Source of the DNA: Pseudolachnospira sp051055405
Lineage (GTDB): Bacteria; Bacillota; Clostridia; Lachnospirales; Lachnospiraceae
Reading direction: 5' to 3'
NCBI RefSeq assembly: GCF_051055405.1
Contig: NZ_CP167068.1
Location: 1,550,001 to 1,614,000 of the forward strand
DNA: 64,000 bases
This document shows, piece after piece, positions 33,600 through 43,767 of this stretch. The notes under the pieces are model-generated. The model was not told the origin of the DNA. It did not search any database and saw only the letters and a program-made list of their open reading frames with translations. Position 1 is the first letter of the stretch. Every line of letters begins with the position of its first letter. Both the position numbers and the translations under genes were made by a program.

Positions 33600-33639
33600 A
33601 AGGCGAGGGGGACCAGCTCTCCCGAAGAAAGGACATAGG

Positions 33640-35625
33640 ATGGGACAGATTCAGTTATTGGATTCTTCGACGATTAATCAGATTGCGGCGGGTGAGGTGA
33701 TTGAGCGGCCTTCTTCGGTGGTGAAGGAGTTGCTGGAAAATGCGATTGACGCAGGAGCGACGGCGATCACCGTGGAGATCAAAGAGGGAGGCATCTCCTT
33801 TATCCGCGTGACCGATAACGGGAGCGGAATTCCGAAGGAAGATATTCCGCTGGCTTTCCTGCGCCATTCGACCAGCAAGATTAAACGGGTGGAAGATCTG
33901 ATGACAGTCTCGTCTCTGGGGTTTCGGGGAGAGGCTCTGTCCAGTATCGCGGCGGTAGCCCAGGTTGAACTGATCACCAAAACGGAGGAGCAGCTGACCG
34001 GAAGCCGGTATGTGATCGAGGGCGGGGAAGAAAAGTCTTTGGAGGAGATCGGCGCGCCAGGCGGGACCACCATCGTGGTGAGAAATCTGTTTTACAATAC
34101 GCCGGCTCGGCGGAAATTTCTAAAAACCGCTCAGACAGAGGGGAGCTATATCAGCAACCTGGCTGAACGAATTGCTCTTTCGCACCCGGAGATTTCCTTC
34201 CGTTTTTTGATGAATGGACAGAATCGGCTCCATACGGCAGGAAATCATAAGTTAAAGGACATTGTTTATACCGTCTACGGACGGGAGATCACCTCGGAAT
34301 TGATTCCAGCGGAGGCCTGGAGCGAAGACGGCTGCGTTGGAATCAGAGGTTTTTTGGGGAAACCTTTGATTTCCCGTGGGAACCGTTCCTATGAAAATTA
34401 TTTTATCAACGGAAGATATATCAAAAGCAACCTGATCACCAAAGCCATCGAAAACGCTTATGCTGGTTTTGTCATGCAGCATAAATATCCGTTTACGGTT
34501 CTTCATTTTACCATTGAGCCTACCTGGCTGGATGTCAATGTACATCCGACGAAGATGGAATTGCGGTTTCGCAATGAAGAATTGGTTTATCAAACCGTCT
34601 ATGAGACGATTCGGAATGCCCTGGAAGGGAAAGAACTGATTCCAAGAGTCACGTTAGACGAACCGAAAAAAGACGTGATTTTTGAAAATGGGGACGTAGG
34701 AAAAACCAGGGAACGAGGACCGGAGCCCTTTGAGCGAACTCGTCAGGCGGCTTCCGCCTCCTTCAAAGGAACACAAGCGGAGGGGCGAAAGGAAAGGCCA
34801 AAGGAGGATATGCCCTCTCTGATCCGGGAGTCTCCCCAGTATTTTAAGAAGGATGGGAAGGAGACGCCAAGCGCGAGGGAAATTCCCAGGGAACCTTCCA
34901 CCATCGAATTGATGCAGCGGGAAATGAGAAAATCCGGAGAACTGGATACGAAAAAACAGCCAATTTTGGAACCTGCCGTTCCAGAGGCGTCCGCTCCCAA
35001 GCAGATGGAACTCTTTGAGGAAAAAATATTGACCCGCGAGGCGCGGGCGGAATACCGGATGATCGGCCAGCTTTTCGATACCTACTGGCTGGTGCAGTAC
35101 CGGGAAGAATTTTTGATGATTGACCAGCATGCCGCCCATGAAAAGGTACTCTTTGAGAGAACCATGCGTTCTCTGGCGGAGAAAGAATTCACCTGCCAGC
35201 AGATGAATCCGCCGATCGTGCTGACCTTAAGCGCCAGGGAGGAAGCCATCCTTTCCGAATATGGCGATCAGTTCCGAAAATTAGGCTTTGAGATCGAACC
35301 TTTTGGCGGAAAAGAGTATGCGGTTTATGGAGTGCCGGGCAATCTGTTTGGCCTGGCCAGAGAAGATTTGCTGATGGAACTGCTCGATAGCTTGGCGGAT
35401 GAATCCGGCCGTCAACGGTTAAATTTGGTGGAGGAAAAAGTCGCGCTGATGTCATGTAAGGCGGCGGTAAAAGGAAATAATCGTCTCTCTTTGAAGGAAG
35501 CGGAAGCATTGATTGATGAACTGATGCAGTTGGAACAGCCGTACACTTGTCCCCATGGACGGCCAACCATCATTTCCATGACGAAATATGAACTGGAAAA
35601 GAAGTTTAAGAGGGTAGTATCATGA
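33640..35625 (+). CDS. mutL: DNA mismatch repair protein MutL
   Basis: A 661-residue GHKL ATPase and endonuclease that works with MutS. The N-terminal ATP site shows NAIDAGAT and TDNGSGI; GFRGEALSSI follows. A long Glu/Lys/Pro-rich linker spans residues about 345-460 and holds KQMELFEE, a possible clamp-binding motif. The C-terminal endonuclease has DQHAAHEKVLFE and CPHGRPT, metal-binding motifs of nicking MutL proteins, as in Bacillus. Its stop overlaps the start of miaA by four bases. Confidence 0.97.
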   Translation: MGQIQLLDSSTINQIAAGEVIERPSSVVKELLENAIDAGATAITVEIKEGGISFIRVTDNGSGIPKEDIPLAFLRHSTSKIKRVEDLMTVSSLGFRGEALSSIAAVAQVELITKTEEQLTGSRYVIEGGEEKSLEEIGAPGGTTIVVRNLFYNTPARRKFLKTAQTEGSYISNLAERIALSHPEISFRFLMNGQNRLHTAGNHKLKDIVYTVYGREITSELIPAEAWSEDGCVGIRGFLGKPLISRGNRSYENYFINGRYIKSNLITKAIENAYAGFVMQHKYPFTVLHFTIEPTWLDVNVHPTKMELRFRNEELVYQTVYETIRNALEGKELIPRVTLDEPKKDVIFENGDVGKTRERGPEPFERTRQAASASFKGTQAEGRKERPKEDMPSLIRESPQYFKKDGKETPSAREIPREPSTIELMQREMRKSGELDTKKQPILEPAVPEASAPKQMELFEEKILTREARAEYRMIGQLFDTYWLVQYREEFLMIDQHAAHEKVLFERTMRSLAEKEFTCQQMNPPIVLTLSAREEAILSEYGDQFRKLGFEIEPFGGKEYAVYGVPGNLFGLAREDLLMELLDSLADESGRQRLNLVEEKVALMSCKAAVKGNNRLSLKEAEALIDELMQLEQPYTCPHGRPTIISMTKYELEKKFKRVVS

Positions 35626-36590
35626 AAAAACCGGTCATTATTCTAACCGGGCCTACCGCCGTGGGAAAAACCGATCTTTCCATCGAACTTGCCTTATCTG
35701 TCCGCGGTGAAATCATCAGCGCGGATTCCATGCAGGTCTACCGGCATATGGATATTGGTTCCGCAAAAATCCGGCCGGAGGAAATGAGAGGGGTGCGGCA
35801 TCACCTGATTGACTGCTATGAGCCTTGGGAAGAATTCCATGTGGTCGAATTTCAGCGGGCGGCCAAATCTGCGATGGAAGAGATTTGGACGAGGGGAAAT
35901 ATCCCCGTGATTGCAGGCGGAACCGGCTTTTATATCCAGGCTTTGATCAAGGATATTGATTTTACAGAAACAGGCGGAAATCCTTCCTATCGAAAAGAAT
36001 TGGAACGTTTGGCGGAAGAAAAAGGAGCGGAGTTTCTTCACGATGAATTGGTCCGTGTAGATCCAGTTGCCGCCACGGAGATTCACGCCCATAATGTGAA
36101 ACGGACGATCCGCGCCCTGGAATATTTTCATTATACCGGAGAGCCGATTTCTGTTCATAATGAGAGGGAAAAAAAGCGGGAATCGCCGTACCATTTTGTT
36201 TATTTTGTCCTGAATCGGGAAAGAAGCGAGCTCTACCAGCGCATCGATCAGCGCGTGGATCAGATGATGGCGAGTGGGTTATTGGAGGAAGTACAACGAT
36301 TAAAAGAGATGGGATGCACCCGCTCGATGGTTTCCATGCAAGGCCTTGGCTATAAAGAACTTTTAGAACATCTGGACGGGGAGATTTCCCTTCCGGAAGC
36401 AGTAGAAAAGATCAAAAGGGATACCCGCCATTTTGCGAAACGTCAGATCACCTGGTTTAAACGGGAGCAGGATGTGATTTGGTTAAATCGACAGGAATAT
36501 GAAAACGAAGAGGCGCTGTTAAAGGCCATCTTACAAATATGCAGGAATCGAGGAATTCTGATTGATGAAACAAATGGATGCAGAGACTAG
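35622..36590 (+). CDS. miaA: tRNA dimethylallyltransferase
   Basis: Transfers dimethylallyl to A37 of tRNAs reading UNN codons, making i6A for MiaB. A 322-residue protein with P-loop GPTAVGKTDLSIEL, then DSMQVYRHMDIGSAK, and RDTRHFAKRQITWFKR near the C-terminus. ATGA overlap with mutL indicates coupling. The miaB function is four genes upstream on the same strand, so the full ms2i6A pathway is local. The gene ends inside the start of the next gene. Confidence 0.96.
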   Translation: MKKPVIILTGPTAVGKTDLSIELALSVRGEIISADSMQVYRHMDIGSAKIRPEEMRGVRHHLIDCYEPWEEFHVVEFQRAAKSAMEEIWTRGNIPVIAGGTGFYIQALIKDIDFTETGGNPSYRKELERLAEEKGAEFLHDELVRVDPVAATEIHAHNVKRTIRALEYFHYTGEPISVHNEREKKRESPYHFVYFVLNRERSELYQRIDQRVDQMMASGLLEEVQRLKEMGCTRSMVSMQGLGYKELLEHLDGEISLPEAVEKIKRDTRHFAKRQITWFKREQDVIWLNRQEYENEEALLKAILQICRNRGILIDETNGCRD

Positions 36591-37857
36591 GCGGATGTAT
36601 GAAGCCTGTGGAATTTCCAGCAAGGTGCTGGATTTGGGAGAGGAAGTTCTTTCCGAACTGGCTTCTCGTTTTGCGCGGATTGATGAAATTGCCGAATACA
36701 ATCAGCTAAAAGTATTGGCTGCTATGCGAAAAAACCGGGTCAGCGAGACGCATTTTGCCGCGACGACCGGTTATGGCTACAATGACGACGGAAGAGATAC
36801 CCTGGAAAAGGTCTATGCAGATACCTTCCATACGGAGGATGCGCTGGTGCGTTCGCAGATTACCTGTGGAACCCATGCGTTAAATCTGGCGCTTTCCTCC
36901 AATCTGCGGCCTGGCGATGAACTGCTTTCCCCGGTGGGAAAACCCTACGATACGCTGGAAGAAGTGATCGGAATCCGGGAATCTTTAGGCTCTTTAAAAG
37001 AATATGGCGTTACTTACCGGCAGGTGGACTTGCTGCCGGACGGCGGTTTTGATTATGAAAATATCGCAAAGGCAATCCATGAAAAGACAAAATTGGTTAC
37101 GATTCAGCGTTCGAAGGGATATGCGTCCCGTCCAACGCTTTCCGTAGAGCAGATTGGGGAATTGATTGCTTTTGTAAAAAAATGTAAACCAGATATTATC
37201 TGTATGGTGGATAACTGTTACGGCGAATTTGTCCAAAGAAAAGAGCCTTCCGACTTGGGCGCCGATATGATCGTCGGTTCTTTGATTAAGAATCCGGGAG
37301 GCGGTCTGGCCCCGGCAGGCGGATATATCTGCGGGAGAAAAGATTGCGTGGAACAGGCTGCTAGACGGCTGACTTCTCCGGGCCTTGGCCGAGAAGTGGG
37401 AGCCAGTCTCGGAACAAATCCGGCGTTTTATCAGGGATTCTTTTTGGCTCCTACCGTGACGGCTGGCGCGGAGAAAGGGGCGATTTTTGCCGCTAGTCTT
37501 TATGAGCGTTTGGGATTTTCTGTGCATCCGGCTGCGGCTACGCCGCGGTACGATATCATCCAGGCCATCAATTTAGACACGCCGGAGCGTTTAAAGGCAT
37601 TTTGCTTAGGGATTCAATCCGCTGCCCCGGTGGACAGCTATGTGACGCCGGAACCTTGGGCAATGCCTGGCTATGACGATGAGGTGATTATGGCCGCGGG
37701 AGCCTTTGTACAAGGGTCTTCCATTGAACTTTCGGCAGACGGACCGCTGCGCCCTCCTTACACGGTCTTTTTCCAGGGAGGTATTACCTGGTACCATGCA
37801 AAATATGGAATTTTAATGTCTTTACAGAAATTGGTGGACGCCGGGTTTAAACTGTGA
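36565..37857 (+). CDS. PLP-dependent enzyme, methionine gamma-lyase/aluminium resistance family
   Basis: A 430-residue fold-type I PLP enzyme of the Met_gamma_lyase (PF06838) family, YnbB in Bacillus, often annotated aluminium resistance protein. The Lys for the Schiff base is in GSLIKNPGGGLAP near residue 240. TTGYGYNDDGRDTLE and RSQITCGTHALNLAL are family features. True substrate unknown. ATG 36565 overlaps the end of miaA; a TTG three bases earlier fits GAGGAA slightly better. In Bacillus hfq stands between miaA and ynbB; here it does not. Confidence 0.88.
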   Translation: MKQMDAETRRMYEACGISSKVLDLGEEVLSELASRFARIDEIAEYNQLKVLAAMRKNRVSETHFAATTGYGYNDDGRDTLEKVYADTFHTEDALVRSQITCGTHALNLALSSNLRPGDELLSPVGKPYDTLEEVIGIRESLGSLKEYGVTYRQVDLLPDGGFDYENIAKAIHEKTKLVTIQRSKGYASRPTLSVEQIGELIAFVKKCKPDIICMVDNCYGEFVQRKEPSDLGADMIVGSLIKNPGGGLAPAGGYICGRKDCVEQAARRLTSPGLGREVGASLGTNPAFYQGFFLAPTVTAGAEKGAIFAASLYERLGFSVHPAAATPRYDIIQAINLDTPERLKAFCLGIQSAAPVDSYVTPEPWAMPGYDDEVIMAAGAFVQGSSIELSADGPLRPPYTVFFQGGITWYHAKYGILMSLQKLVDAGFKL

Positions 37858-37919
37858 TAGAATCTAAGTTAAACAAAACGGCGGAAATGGATGGGGAATT
37901 GGCGTGAGTGAGAACGCCT

Positions 37920-38627
37920 ATGTGTGAAATCCAGGAAGAAACCATTACGATGAAAGAATTACCGGTGAGCGAACGGCCCTATGAAAAGTGCAGGACCGCC
38001 GGACCGGAGATATTAAGTGACGCGGAGCTTTTGGCAGTGGTGCTGCGCAGCGGTACGAAAGGACAAACTGTCCTGTCACTGGCACAGAAGCTATTGGGGA
38101 GAAAGGGAGAGGAGAGCGGTCTTGCGGCCGCAGTACGTCTCCCTTTTACCGAACTTATCAAGCTTCCCGGCATTGGACCGGTAAAGGCAGTGCAGCTTCA
38201 GTGCATTGGGGAACTTGCACGCCGGATTGCAAAAGCATCGGCAAAGAAGGGGCTGGAACTATCGGCTCCCCATGCCATTGCACAGTATTTTATGGAAGAC
38301 CTGCGCCACCAGAAGCAGGAAGAGATGGTGGTTGCGATGTTTGATACAAAGGGACATCTGATTCGGGAAACGATCATTTCCCGCGGAACGGTCAATGCGT
38401 CTCTCGTTACGCCGCGGGAAGTGTTTTTGGAAGCGATACATCAGGAAGCGGTTTATGTGGTTTTGCTCCACAATCATCCAAGCGGAGATCCGACGCCCAG
38501 CATGGAGGATATTCGGTTGACCAAGCGGATGCGGGAGGCAGGCGACCTTCTGTCGATTCCTATGTTAGATCATATTATTATTGGGGATAATTGTTATCTT
38601 AGCTTTAAAGAACGGGGTTATATTTAA
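37920..38627 (+). CDS. radC: RadC family JAB-domain protein
   Basis: About 235 residues. The N-terminal UPF0758 helix-hairpin-helix part has LSDAELLAVVLRSG and KLPGIGPVKAVQL; the C-terminal JAB/MPN domain has the metal motif LHNHPSGDPTPSMED. Despite its name the family is not proven to act in DNA repair. The start is uncertain: GTG 37908, ATG 37920 and ATG 37950 are in frame and none has a strong site; I chose 37920. The stop overlaps the mreC start by one base. Confidence 0.93.
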   Translation: MCEIQEETITMKELPVSERPYEKCRTAGPEILSDAELLAVVLRSGTKGQTVLSLAQKLLGRKGEESGLAAAVRLPFTELIKLPGIGPVKAVQLQCIGELARRIAKASAKKGLELSAPHAIAQYFMEDLRHQKQEEMVVAMFDTKGHLIRETIISRGTVNASLVTPREVFLEAIHQEAVYVVLLHNHPSGDPTPSMEDIRLTKRMREAGDLLSIPMLDHIIIGDNCYLSFKERGYI

Positions 38628-39481
38628 TGAAAAAAAAGTCTCATTTTCATATAGAATCAAAACATATCTTTTTTTTCTTGATGGCGGTTTGTTTGCTACT
38701 CATTATCGTCAGCTCCGTCAGCAGTTCTGTCAATAATGCCCTGAGGAATGGAATTAACACGGTGTTGATGCCGATGCAAAAAGGATTGAATCAAGTGGGC
38801 AGTTATGTATTCGGCGAGGCGGAGCGCCTGTCCGAATTAAAGCGAATCCAGGATGAAAACGAGCTTTTGTTGGAAGAAGTAGCGCAGCTTCGGGAGGATA
38901 CGACCCGTTATCAGCTGAGGCTGTCCGAACTTGAAAAATACCAGGAGCTCCTTGACATGAAAGAGCAGTATCCGGATTATGAAACCACGGGGGCCCATAT
39001 TATCAGCAAAAATTCCGGTAACTGGTATCGAACTGTAAAAATTGACAAAGGGAGCGCAGACGGCATTCAGGTATCTATGAATGTGATTGCGGACGGCGGT
39101 TTAGTCGGAATCGTGACCTCAGTGGAGACCCACACGGCCACCATCAGTACGATCATCGACGATGGACGGAGCGTTGGAGCTATGGCGCAGCTATCGCAGG
39201 ATTCCTGCATTGTGACTGGGGATCTGCTGTTGTACGACGAAGGGCGTCTTTTGCTGCAGCATATCGGCAAGGATGCCGATGTAGAAAATGGCTACAAGAT
39301 TGTTACATCCAACACCAGCAGCGAATATCTGCCGGGGATTTTGATTGGCTATGCCGACGGGTTAGAGGTTGGCTCCAATAATCTGACGAAATCCGGATAC
39401 CTGATTCCCGTTGTGGATTTCGCCCATTTGGATTCTGTGCTGGTGATTACTACCCTGAAAGAAACGGGGGATACCAATTGA
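38627..39481 (+). CDS. mreC: Rod shape-determining protein MreC
   Basis: A 284-residue protein that links the elongation machinery across the membrane. One N-terminal membrane segment (FFLMAVCLLLIIVSSVSSS) is followed by a coiled coil at about residues 65-108 and then by the beta-barrel domain with KGSADGIQVSMNVIADGGLVG partly visible and IDDGRSVGAM. radC is directly upstream and mreB is absent from this window. Its TGA overlaps the TTG start of mreD. Confidence 0.95.
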   Translation: MKKKSHFHIESKHIFFFLMAVCLLLIIVSSVSSSVNNALRNGINTVLMPMQKGLNQVGSYVFGEAERLSELKRIQDENELLLEEVAQLREDTTRYQLRLSELEKYQELLDMKEQYPDYETTGAHIISKNSGNWYRTVKIDKGSADGIQVSMNVIADGGLVGIVTSVETHTATISTIIDDGRSVGAMAQLSQDSCIVTGDLLLYDEGRLLLQHIGKDADVENGYKIVTSNTSSEYLPGILIGYADGLEVGSNNLTKSGYLIPVVDFAHLDSVLVITTLKETGDTN

Positions 39482-40002
39482 CCTGGAAACGTGTACTATT
39501 TTATCTTGGAATCATCATCGCATCGCTTATGGTGCAGAATAATTTGTTTGCGGCCTCCAATTTAATTGGAACTGTACCGAACATTCTGCTGATTATTACA
39601 TTTACATTCGGCTTCCTTCGGGGAAAAACCGATGGGATGCTGATCGGCTTTGTCAGCGGCCTGCTCCTAGATTCTTTTTTTGGAGAGACCCTTGGCTTTT
39701 ATGCGTTAGTCTATCTGGTGATCGGTTATGGAAACGGCCTGCTGGGTCAGGTTTTCTATACAGAATTTATTAACATGCCGGTGGTAATATGTATCCTCAG
39801 CGATTTTATTTTTAATATCATTATCTATTTTTTCGATTTCCTGATGAGAGGCAAGATGAGCTTTTTTCGCTATCTGCAAAAAGTTATCCTGCCGGAAATC
39901 GTATACACCGTACTTTTAACCTTGGTGCTCTACCGCTTCCTGCGATTTTTGAACACCAAATTCGCTCAATTTGAAAAGAGGAGTGCGAAGAAGTTTGTTT
40001 AG
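39478..40002 (+). CDS. mreD: Rod shape-determining protein MreD
   Basis: A 174-residue membrane protein with five or six hydrophobic segments, including LRGKTDGMLIGFVSGLLLD, a family feature. It works with MreC in cell elongation. It starts with TTG at 39478 (TTGA overlap with the mreC stop) behind GGGGGAT. It overlaps the start of the PBP2 gene. Confidence 0.92.
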   Translation: MTWKRVLFYLGIIIASLMVQNNLFAASNLIGTVPNILLIITFTFGFLRGKTDGMLIGFVSGLLLDSFFGETLGFYALVYLVIGYGNGLLGQVFYTEFINMPVVICILSDFIFNIIIYFFDFLMRGKMSFFRYLQKVILPEIVYTVLLTLVLYRFLRFLNTKFAQFEKRSAKKFV

Positions 40003-42916
40003 AGATATCTTGGAATACATTGGCTATAAATTAAAAAAGATGGCGACATCCCGGTTGTTCCCGCTATCGCTTCTGTTTCTTGTCATGTTTGCCGCTCTGA
40101 TTATGAAGTTGTTTCAGCTTCAAATTGTGGAAGGCGCGGACAAGCAGGAAGAGTATATTACTCAGAGAACGCAGAAGACCATCAGTCTTCCCAGTACGCG
40201 GGGAAATATTTTTGACCGGAATGGAAATCTTTTGGCTTACAATCAATTGGTTTATACCGTTACTTTGACGGATACCGGAGCTTACAGCGACGGTTATGCG
40301 AAAAATCTGATGCTGTTGGATTTGATCGCTATCTTAGACAAATATGAGGAGACGATTCACACGGAGGTTCCAGTTATTCTTGATGATAATGGGGACTTTC
40401 AGTTTACTGTTTCCGATTCGGCGCGCCTGCGTTTCCTAAGGGATATGTATGGCTTGAAGTCTGTAGACGAGCTGCTGGAAGACACCACAGAAAAAACAGA
40501 TGAGAATATCTCTGCCAGAGGAGTCTTTGACTATCTCTACCAAAAGTATGGCATCGGATACAAAAATGCCAAAAAGAAGCCGGAGGAGATGTATTCCCTG
40601 GACGATGAGACGGCTTTAAAGCTGATCAATATTCGGTATTCCCTGGCAGCCAATGCGTTCCAGCGCTATCGCTCCATTACGATTGCATCGGACGTTCAGA
40701 TGACTACGATGTCGGATATTTTGGAGCACTCGGACCGCCTGAAAGGCGTGGCCATCGAGGAAGATTACGTAAGGGTGTACAACGACAGCGAATATTTTGC
40801 CCAGGTGCTTGGCTATACGGGAAAAGCTAGTACCGATCAGATCGATCATTTAAACGAGGCTGCCGGAAAAGAACGCTACAGCCTTGGGGATGTGGTGGGC
40901 CAGAGTGGTATTGAAGAGACCATGGAGCAGGAACTGCAGGGCATCAAAGGCGAACGCACTATGTATTTGGACAGCCTAGGCCATGTACTGGAAATCAGCA
41001 GTGAAACAGATCCTGTGACGGGAAACGACGTACATCTAACCATTGATAAAGACCTGACTATAGGGATTTACCATATGATTGAGCAGCGTCTGGCTGGTAT
41101 CCTGGAGGAAAAACTGTACGAGGGGAAATTTCATGTTACCACAAAGATGAGCAGCAGCGACAGACGTCTGTCCATCTACGACGTGTATTTCCAATTTATC
41201 AATAACAATATCCTGGATATCAAGCATTTTTCCGCTGATGATGCAAGCCCGGCGGAAAAGAGGATTCACCAGGCGTTCCAGAATGGACAGAGCCGTATTT
41301 TAGCCACCTTGAAGTCGGAGCTTTTAAGCGATCATCCGACGCCGTATAAGCAATTGGATGCGGACAAGGAAGATGGCGAACGCTTCATGCAGGTTTATAT
41401 GAGTTATGTCTATACGATTTTGGACGACGCGGGATACCTGCTGAAGGATAAGATTGATACGGCGGATAAGACCTATATTGCCTATAAAACCGACGAGACC
41501 ATCAGTTTAAAAGAATTTTTGCAGTATGCCCTGTCGAAAAACTGGATTGACGTATCGAAGCTGTCGTTGGACAGCAAATATACCAGTTCGGAAGAGACTT
41601 ACCGGGTACTGGTGGATGCAATTGAAGACTTGGCGAAGAACAGTCCCAAGTTCAGCAAAAAGGTATATCAGAATCTGATCATGGACGACGCGATTACCGG
41701 ATGCGATCTCTGTTTAGCCTTGATGGACCAGGGCGTATTAGAAAAAAAAGAAGAGGATGTCGCGTCCCTTGAAAACCAAACGCTGAGCGCGGCGTATCAT
41801 TTTATCAAAGATAAAATCCACAATTTGGAATTGACACCAGCTCAGCTGGCTTTAGATCCGCATTCGGCCGCAGTAACGGTAACCGATGTCAAGACAGGCG
41901 CTGTGATCGCGGTGGTTTCTTACCCCAGCTATGACAATAATAAGCTGTCAGGAACCGTGGATTCCGAATATTACTATAAACTGACCAACGACTTGTCCTC
42001 GCCCCTTTACAATGGAGCGACGCAAGCCCAGACTGCTCCCGGTTCCGTTTTTAAGCCGATTACGGCTGTGGCGGCTCTGGAATCCGGCGTGGTGAAGGCG
42101 GAAGATTTGATTGATACGCAAGGTGTGTTCACAGAAGTGGGACTGAACTTATATTGCTGGTATATGTCTTCGACGGGAAATCCCCATGGACCATTGGATA
42201 TGGTCGGGGCGATTCGGGGGTCCTGTAACTATTACTTTTCAGAGATGGGGTTCCGGCTTTCCAAAGACAGCGAAGATAATTACAATGAACCCCTTGGACT
42301 TTCCGCTATTCAGAAATTTGCAACGGCCTTTGGCTTGGATTCCAAATCGGGAATCGAAATCCGGGAGAAAGAGCCTCATATTTCCGATACGGCTCCGGTA
42401 CCGTCCGCCATTGGACAGGGTACGCATCTGTTCTCCAATGTACAATTAGCCCGCTATCTGAACGCGTTGGCTAACAGTGGGACTGTCTACAATCTGACGC
42501 TGTTAGATGAAATTACAGATACGGAAGGGAATGTGGTCAAAAAATACGAGCCTACGATCGCGAATACCACAGATTTTGCGGCTTCCACCTGGAATACGGT
42601 GCATGAGGGGATGTATCAGGTTTTAAACGATACCAGCACATCTGCCCATCGCTCCTTTAAGGCTTCTGTGGTTGCAGCGGGAAAGACGGGAACGGCGGAA
42701 GAAAATAAACTGCGCCCGAACCATGCAAACTTTATTAGCTATGCGCCCTATGAGAATCCGGAGATCGGCGTAACGGTCACGATTCCATACGGCTATACAT
42801 CGGCTCGTGCCGTGGAATTGGCCAGCGATGTCTACCGGCTTTATTACAATGAGGTTACTTTAGAGGAAATTCTGGAACGAAAGGCGGAGTCCAGTACAAA
42901 CTATGTAAGCGATTAA
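39995..42916 (+). CDS. mrdA: Penicillin-binding protein 2 (class B transpeptidase)
   Basis: A cross-linking enzyme for the elongation complex, about 973 residues. One membrane anchor near residue 20-40 and LPSTRGNIFDRNGNLLAYN begin the pedestal domain. Catalytic motifs: SVFK with Ser coded at 42044, SCN at 42221, and KTG at 42683. A long stretch of about 250 residues (coded near 41100-41850), richer in Lys and Asp, separates pedestal and transpeptidase parts, making it longer than most PBP2. The start is unsure: TTG 39971 and TTG 39995 are both in frame near AGAGGAG; I chose 39995, which overlaps the mreD stop. Confidence 0.93.
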   Translation: MFRDILEYIGYKLKKMATSRLFPLSLLFLVMFAALIMKLFQLQIVEGADKQEEYITQRTQKTISLPSTRGNIFDRNGNLLAYNQLVYTVTLTDTGAYSDGYAKNLMLLDLIAILDKYEETIHTEVPVILDDNGDFQFTVSDSARLRFLRDMYGLKSVDELLEDTTEKTDENISARGVFDYLYQKYGIGYKNAKKKPEEMYSLDDETALKLINIRYSLAANAFQRYRSITIASDVQMTTMSDILEHSDRLKGVAIEEDYVRVYNDSEYFAQVLGYTGKASTDQIDHLNEAAGKERYSLGDVVGQSGIEETMEQELQGIKGERTMYLDSLGHVLEISSETDPVTGNDVHLTIDKDLTIGIYHMIEQRLAGILEEKLYEGKFHVTTKMSSSDRRLSIYDVYFQFINNNILDIKHFSADDASPAEKRIHQAFQNGQSRILATLKSELLSDHPTPYKQLDADKEDGERFMQVYMSYVYTILDDAGYLLKDKIDTADKTYIAYKTDETISLKEFLQYALSKNWIDVSKLSLDSKYTSSEETYRVLVDAIEDLAKNSPKFSKKVYQNLIMDDAITGCDLCLALMDQGVLEKKEEDVASLENQTLSAAYHFIKDKIHNLELTPAQLALDPHSAAVTVTDVKTGAVIAVVSYPSYDNNKLSGTVDSEYYYKLTNDLSSPLYNGATQAQTAPGSVFKPITAVAALESGVVKAEDLIDTQGVFTEVGLNLYCWYMSSTGNPHGPLDMVGAIRGSCNYYFSEMGFRLSKDSEDNYNEPLGLSAIQKFATAFGLDSKSGIEIREKEPHISDTAPVPSAIGQGTHLFSNVQLARYLNALANSGTVYNLTLLDEITDTEGNVVKKYEPTIANTTDFAASTWNTVHEGMYQVLNDTSTSAHRSFKASVVAAGKTGTAEENKLRPNHANFISYAPYENPEIGVTVTIPYGYTSARAVELASDVYRLYYNEVTLEEILERKAESSTNYVSD

Positions 42917-42967
42917 CACCATCCGCGGTGATAATCATAGATGGGAAATTAATGTGGAGGTAAGTAT

Positions 42968-43753
42968 ATGAGTGAAGTAATCGTTATTACCTCAGGAAAA
43001 GGCGGCGTAGGAAAAACAACATCCTCCGCCAGCATAGGTACCGGCTTAGCCAAAAGAGAAAAATCTGTTGTAATGATTGACACGGATATCGGATTACGGA
43101 ATCTGGATGTGGTTTTAGGGCTTGAAAATCGGATTGTCTACAATCTGGTCGACGTGGTGGAAGGAAATTGCCGCCTGAATCAGGCTCTGATCAAAGATCG
43201 TCAGACACCGGGGCTCTATCTGCTTCCCTCGGCGCAAACGAGAGACAAGACGGCGGTTACGCCGGAACAGATGGTAAAATTGGTCGATGATCTGAGACAG
43301 GATTATGATTATATTATCTTGGATTGTCCGGCTGGTATTGAGCGTGGTTTTCAAAATGCGATTGCCGCAGCGGATCGGGCGCTCATTGTGACAACGCCGG
43401 AAGTATCGGCGATTCGGGATGCCGATCGAATTTTAGGATTGCTGGAAGCAGGCGGGATTCATCGGAACCATTTGATTATCAACCGCCTTCGTCCCGATAT
43501 GGTACGCCGGGGCGAGATGATGTCCGCCGAGGATGTGGTGGATCTTTTGGGCGTTCCGCTGATTGGCGTGATTCCAGATGACGAACAGGTAATCCTGGCT
43601 ACGAATCAAGGCGTCCCGCTATTAGAAAGCGGAGGATTGGCTGGACAGGCTTATGAAAATATTGTCCGGCGGATCATGGGAGAAGAGCTTCCTTTTCCGG
43701 ATTATAGTGAGACAAAAGGATTTTGGTCCAGATTGTTCGGAAGAGGAAAATAA
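42968..43753 (+). CDS. minD: Septum site-determining protein MinD
   Basis: A 261-residue ATPase that helps place the division site. The deviant Walker A motif is SGKGGVGKTT near residue 9; DTDIGLRNLDVVLGLE follows; the C-terminal helix ends KGFWSRLFGRGK, a membrane-targeting amphipathic motif. GGAGG precedes the ATG. In many Clostridia minC and minE flank minD between the PBP2 gene and rodA. Here only 51 and 14 bases lie on either side, so neither is present locally. Confidence 0.96.
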   Translation: MSEVIVITSGKGGVGKTTSSASIGTGLAKREKSVVMIDTDIGLRNLDVVLGLENRIVYNLVDVVEGNCRLNQALIKDRQTPGLYLLPSAQTRDKTAVTPEQMVKLVDDLRQDYDYIILDCPAGIERGFQNAIAAADRALIVTTPEVSAIRDADRILGLLEAGGIHRNHLIINRLRPDMVRRGEMMSAEDVVDLLGVPLIGVIPDDEQVILATNQGVPLLESGGLAGQAYENIVRRIMGEELPFPDYSETKGFWSRLFGRGK

Positions 43754-43767
43754 TACGAGGGATAAGA

